Part shown: positions 61,284 to 64,000 of the stretch, piece by piece
How the letters are laid out: every line of letters starts with the position of its first letter
How positions within the stretch are numbered: the first letter of the stretch is position 1
Source of the DNA: an uncultured Eubacteriales bacterium
Lineage (GTDB): Bacteria > Bacillota > Clostridia > Oscillospirales > Acutalibacteraceae
DNA: 64,000 bases
Direction of reading: 5' to 3'
Assembly (NCBI GenBank): GCA_934647945.1
Contig: CAKUFK010000012.1
Coordinates: 28,448-92,447, forward strand
The notes under the pieces: model-generated
The model's database searches: none
What the model was told of the DNA's origin: nothing
What the model saw: only the letters and a program-made list of their open reading frames with translations
Translations under genes and position numbers: made by a program

Positions 61284-61574
61284 TCAGAACATGCCGTCGA
61301 AGAATTCGATGGTCTTGGAGTCGGGCTTGAGGGTCACGACCGCCTTTTTCCAGTCGGAGGTATAGCCCTCGTTCCTGCCCATCCGGCGCAGATGGCCCTT
61401 CATGTGGATGGTGTTGACCTTTTCCACCTTGACGCCGAAGATTTCCTCGACCGCTTTGGCGATCTGGATCTTATTGGCGTTCATCTCCACCCGGAAGGTG
61501 TACTTCTTCATCGCCAGACCGGCGACCGCCTTTTCCGTCACGACGGGGGCGAGGATAATGTCACGGGCTTCCAT
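61284..61574 (-). CDS. rplW: 50S ribosomal protein L23
   Basis: 96 residues; tunnel-exit docking site for trigger factor and SRP. IILAPVVTEKAVAGLAMKKY and KVEKVNTIHMKGHLRRMGRN are diagnostic. The start overlaps the rplD stop as TAATG. Confidence 0.96.
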   Translation of the reverse strand: MEARDIILAPVVTEKAVAGLAMKKYTFRVEMNANKIQIAKAVEEIFGVKVEKVNTIHMKGHLRRMGRNEGYTSDWKKAVVTLKPDSKTIEFFDGMF

Positions 61575-62197
61575 TATTTGTACACCTCCTCGATCTTGCC
61601 GACGGCATCCTTGACAACAATGAACTTGTCGCAGTTGAGGATATCGTAGACGTTCAGGGTGTTCACCAGAGCGGTTTTGACCCCGGGGATGTTCCGCATG
61701 GAGAGGATGGCTTTCTCATCCTTTTCCGGCATGACCAGGAGCACCTTGCCGGTGGCCTCCAGAGCGGAGAGCATCTTCGCCGCTGTCTTGGTCTTGATCT
61801 CTTCAAAGGCCAGCCCGTCGAGAACGAGCATCTCCCCCGCGGCCACCTTGGAGGAGAAGGCCGACTTCATGGCGAGACGGCGGATCTTCTTGGGCAGGGT
61901 GTAGGAATAGCTGCGGGGTTTGGGACCGTGGGAAATACCGCCGTGGGTCCACTGAGGAGCCCGGATCGAGCCCTGGCGCGCATGGCCGGTGCCCTTCTGT
62001 CTCCAGGGCTTGCGGCCGCCGCCGCTGACTTCGGCACGGGTGAGGGTGGACTGGGTGCCCTGGCGCTGGTTGGCCAGGTAATTGACCACGACGCTGTGCA
62101 GGACCGCGGCGTTGGGCTCGATGCCGAAGATGGCGTCGGAGAGTTCCATGCTGCCGGTCTGCTTACCAGTCATATCAAATGTAGAAACGGTTGCCAT
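61574..62197 (-). CDS. rplD: 50S ribosomal protein L4
   Basis: 207 residues; tunnel-lining protein, in E. coli the repressor of the S10 operon. GGGRKPWRQKGTGHARQGSI and APQWTHGGISHGPKPRSYSY form the tunnel loop; the C-terminal Rossmann-like part has VLNTLNVYDILNCDKFIVV-type sequence (NTLNVYDILNCDKFIVVKDA). Confidence 0.97.
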   Translation of the reverse strand: MATVSTFDMTGKQTGSMELSDAIFGIEPNAAVLHSVVVNYLANQRQGTQSTLTRAEVSGGGRKPWRQKGTGHARQGSIRAPQWTHGGISHGPKPRSYSYTLPKKIRRLAMKSAFSSKVAAGEMLVLDGLAFEEIKTKTAAKMLSALEATGKVLLVMPEKDEKAILSMRNIPGVKTALVNTLNVYDILNCDKFIVVKDAVGKIEEVYK

Positions 62198-62214
62198 TTC
62201 GATTTCCTCCTTCC

Positions 62215-62850
62215 TTACGCCTTCTTGACGGATTCGGAGAGCAGTACCACACCGCCGCGGGGGCCGGGAATGGCGCCGCGCACCGCAATGAGGTTGTTCT
62301 CCGCGTCCACCTTGACGACGTCGAGGTTCTGAACGGTCACGCGCTCGGCCCCGAGATGGCCGGCGGCCTTCATGCCCTTAAAGACACGGGACGGAGAAGA
62401 GCAGGCGCCCAGCGAACCCGCATGGCGGGCAACCGGGCCGGTACCGTGGGATTCCTTGAGCCGGTGGAAGTTCCAGCGTTTGATGGCGCCGGCGTATCCT
62501 TTGCCTTTGCTGGTGCCGCAGACGTCCACACGCTCACCGGGGGCGAAGGTGTCGGCCTTGACGATATCCCCGACATTGAAGGCGTCGCAGTTGTCGAAGC
62601 GGAATTCACGCAGGGTCTTCTTGGGCGCCACATCCGCCTTGTCAAAGTGCCCTTTCAGGGGTTTGTTGACCCGTTTGGGCGAGACGTCCCCGAACCCGAG
62701 CTGGACGGCGGCGTAGCCGTCGGTCTCGGCGGTCTTCTTCTGGACGACCACACAGGGCCCGGCTTCGATGACGGTGACGGGCACGACATTGCCCTTTTCA
62801 TCGAATACCTGGGTCATGCCGACCTTTTTGCCGATGATGCCTTTTTGCAT
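62215..62850 (-). CDS. rplC: 50S ribosomal protein L3
   Basis: 211 residues; near the peptidyl-transferase centre. GIIGKKVGMTQVFDEKGNVV, VCGTSKGKGYAGAIKRWNFH and SLGACSSPSRVFKGMKAAGH are diagnostic. AAGGAGG precedes the ATG. A 140-nt gap to rpsJ contains AT-rich sequence near 62960 but no clear promoter. Confidence 0.97.
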   Translation of the reverse strand: MQKGIIGKKVGMTQVFDEKGNVVPVTVIEAGPCVVVQKKTAETDGYAAVQLGFGDVSPKRVNKPLKGHFDKADVAPKKTLREFRFDNCDAFNVGDIVKADTFAPGERVDVCGTSKGKGYAGAIKRWNFHRLKESHGTGPVARHAGSLGACSSPSRVFKGMKAAGHLGAERVTVQNLDVVKVDAENNLIAVRGAIPGPRGGVVLLSESVKKA

Positions 62851-62991
62851 TGTCTATACCTCCTTGGTTATTGGTTCCCACGGCGCGGAGGACGGATCCG
62901 GCGCACCCCGGGAACATGACCTCGTCGACGAGAATTTCTCCCAACCCACTTATATATCCAAATATATTAGAAGGGGTCGGGAAACAAGAAA

Positions 62992-63303
62992 TCAGAGCTT
63001 GATTTCGATTTCCACGCCGGCGGGGAGTTCAAGCCCCATGAGGGCTTCAACGGTTTTGTTGGACGGGCGGAGAATGTCGATGAGCCGCTTGTGGATGCGG
63101 GATTCGAACTGCTCGCGGGAATCCTTGTATTTGTGGACCGCGCGCAGGATGGTGACGATCTCCTTCTCGGTGGGGAGCGGAACAGGGCCGGACACCCGGG
63201 CACCGGTGCGCCTGGCGGTCTCCACGATCTTCTCGGCCGACTGATCGACCAGCTGATGATCGTACCCCTTGATGCGAATGCGGATTTTTTCCTTGACTGC
63301 CAC
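62992..63303 (-). CDS. rpsJ: 30S ribosomal protein S10
   Basis: 103 residues from GTG (MAVKEKIRIRIKGYDHQLVD). S10 is a 30S head protein and NusG/NusB partner. TARRTGARVSGPVPLPTEKE and IHKRLIDILRPSNKTVEALM are diagnostic. The frame is open 92 codons upstream into the leader, but AGGAGG lies 9 bases before the GTG and the family length decides. It is the first gene of the cluster. Confidence 0.96.
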   Translation of the reverse strand: MAVKEKIRIRIKGYDHQLVDQSAEKIVETARRTGARVSGPVPLPTEKEIVTILRAVHKYKDSREQFESRIHKRLIDILRPSNKTVEALMGLELPAGVEIEIKL

Positions 63304-63656
63304 TGAAAAACGCCTCCTTAAGAAATTGAGTTGGCGGGCGGCGCCGAAACCGTACACTTTGCCGGGTGTTTCCTGCCCGGCCGTGAAAAAACCGGATACT
63401 GGATCTGCCCAAGTGTCCGGGTACGGATGCAGCGTCCTGTGCCCGCAGACGGCCTCCTCCCGCTGCAACGGCCCACTGGAGCCGGCGGCGGGAGCCCGAA
63501 GGCGGTACACAGAGTATCCTTGTCGCCCGGTTTGAAATCGGACATACTCAGCGGAAAAAACCGGCCGATCCGGCCGCAACCTCCCGCTTCATCGCATATC
63601 GTGCAGTCGTGCACACCTGCAAAAGGGCACAGGTATCCCTGTCTTTCACAGCCGTG
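63304..63656 (-). promoter_or_regulatory. Long S10-operon leader with an internal terminator-like hairpin
   Basis: About 350 nt from the inferred transcription start to rpsJ. At 63555-63577 (minus strand) a GC stem CGGCCG-GAT-CGGCCG is followed by TTTTTT. An open frame at 63318-63665 has no ribosome site and is rejected. L4-dependent or other attenuation of this operon is plausible but not shown. Confidence 0.5.
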
Positions 63657-63663
63657 CCTGACC

Positions 63664-63692
63664 ATTTTACATCAACCAATTTGAAAATGCAA
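63664..63692 (-). promoter_or_regulatory. Sigma-A-type promoter of the S10 operon
   Basis: Minus strand TTGCAT (63687-63692), 17-bp spacer, TAAAAT (63664-63669), in a stretch with A/T tracts just upstream that could act as an UP element. Confidence 0.75.
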
Positions 63693-63783
63693 GCTTTTTT
63701 TCAAAAAAAACGGGATTTTTTGCGGCCTGACAGCCGCTATGAAAAAGGACATCCGATTCCGCCAGAACCTACAGTGACGGGGC

Positions 63784-63906
63784 TTAAGGGCCTTTTTCCC
63801 TTTTCCGCGGTGACAGCCCCAGCAGATAATCGGCGGAGACGCCGTACAGCAAGGCCAGCGCCCTGACCATCTCCAGCGGCGGATCGGTAAATCCCGTTTC
63901 CCTTAG
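63784..63906 (-). pseudogene. XRE-family regulator, C-terminal fragment
   Basis: About 40 residues read LRETGFTDPPLEMVRALALL, then YGVSADYLLGLSPRKREKGP, the end of a Cro/C1-type HTH protein (normally PPLEMLIKIADYYGVSLDYL). An in-frame stop directly precedes LRE, and no start exists. The 5' part with the helix-turn-helix is missing exactly where sequence next to a putative recombinase begins. Confidence 0.65.
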
Positions 63907-63937
63907 TTAAAGATATTGTTGGGCATCTCAAGATGTG

Positions 63938-64000
63938 TCATTCGATTTTGCCGATAAAGCGGTAGAAGATTTCCACTTCCTGTTCCCGGCTTCCGTCCTC
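63938..64000 (-). CDS. C-terminal end of a putative serine recombinase (DUF4368-like), partial
   Basis: The last 20 residues, EDGSREQEVEIFYRFIGKIE, reach into the window from the right. The REQEV-x-I-x-YRFIG pattern is what I recall from the C-terminal DUF4368 of transposon-borne large serine recombinases. The stretch is short, so the call is tentative. Its stop lies about 30 bp from the truncated XRE fragment, as expected at the end of an integrated element. Confidence 0.45.
   Translation of the reverse strand, partial: EDGSREQEVEIFYRFIGKIE

Noticed and set aside
62870..62990. Internal promoter between rpsJ and rplC
   Set aside because: The AT-rich stretch near 62,960 has no -35/-10 pair with acceptable spacing.
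63318..63665. 115-codon minus-strand frame in the S10 leader
   Set aside because: No ribosome site at its start, no homology recognised, and it covers the terminator-like hairpin.

Overview
The window is chromosomal DNA of a spore-forming, Gram-positive anaerobe of the class Clostridia. The high-GC coding, the Firmicutes order of the S10-spc-alpha ribosomal cluster, a spoIIAA-spoIIAB-sigF operon, spoIIR, pyruvate phosphate dikinase and a sortase-type surface protein with an S-P-K-T-G signal together suggest an Oscillospiraceae/Ruminococcaceae-like gut bacterium. This placement is inferred from gene content and not from a database search.

Layout. 1-7.2 kb: the end of a translation operon (infB 3' end, rbfA, nrnA, truB, a Nudix hydrolase, an M16 peptidase), then the proline genes proB and proA. 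7.2-13.4 kb: a membrane-anchored protein of unknown function, a ribbon-helix-helix regulator with a palindromic operator, a frameshifted small gene, a wall-anchored protein with about 22 TTTTSEP repeats, a four-helix membrane protein, alanine racemase and an AraC regulator. 13.8-17.1 kb: recA-recX-rimO on the minus strand with a promoter and a candidate SOS box. 17.2-19.3 kb: a GH25 lysozyme-like surface protein with a changed catalytic motif, and a tandem GNAT acetyltransferase behind a leader peptide and terminator/antiterminator. 19.3-20.3 kb: a block of modular palindromic repeats, seen again at 44.3-45.0 kb. 20.4-25.9 kb: spoIIR, folC, the sigma-F operon, a leaderless Cu/Zn superoxide dismutase and a DUF2087 regulator. 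26.2-27.7 kb: a membrane metallophosphoesterase broken by a G-tract frameshift.

27.8-35.4 kb is an AT-rich foreign island. It holds a MacB-type ABC transporter whose adaptor subunit carries an ECF-sigma-like N-terminal domain, a histidine kinase, a 5'-truncated response regulator joined directly to a 3'-truncated ABC exporter, and an IS200/IS605 transposase remnant. 35.5-44.2 kb returns to core genes: ppdK, prs, pth, a small membrane protein and mfd. 45.0-47.3 kb is a small accessory cluster (AraC/effector-binding regulator, a possible BtrH/C39-like protein, a truncated methyltransferase).

47.3-63.7 kb is the complete ribosomal cluster on the minus strand, from rpsJ to rplQ, including secY, adk, map, a KOW protein, infA, rpmJ and rpoA, behind a promoter and a leader of about 350 nt. 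At the right edge are a truncated XRE regulator and the last residues of what looks like a serine recombinase, suggesting that a mobile element begins just outside the window.

Three genes (near 8,990, 27,124 and 30,330) are each broken by a one-base change in a homopolymer. These could be real decay, phase variation or sequencing error, and raw reads would decide.
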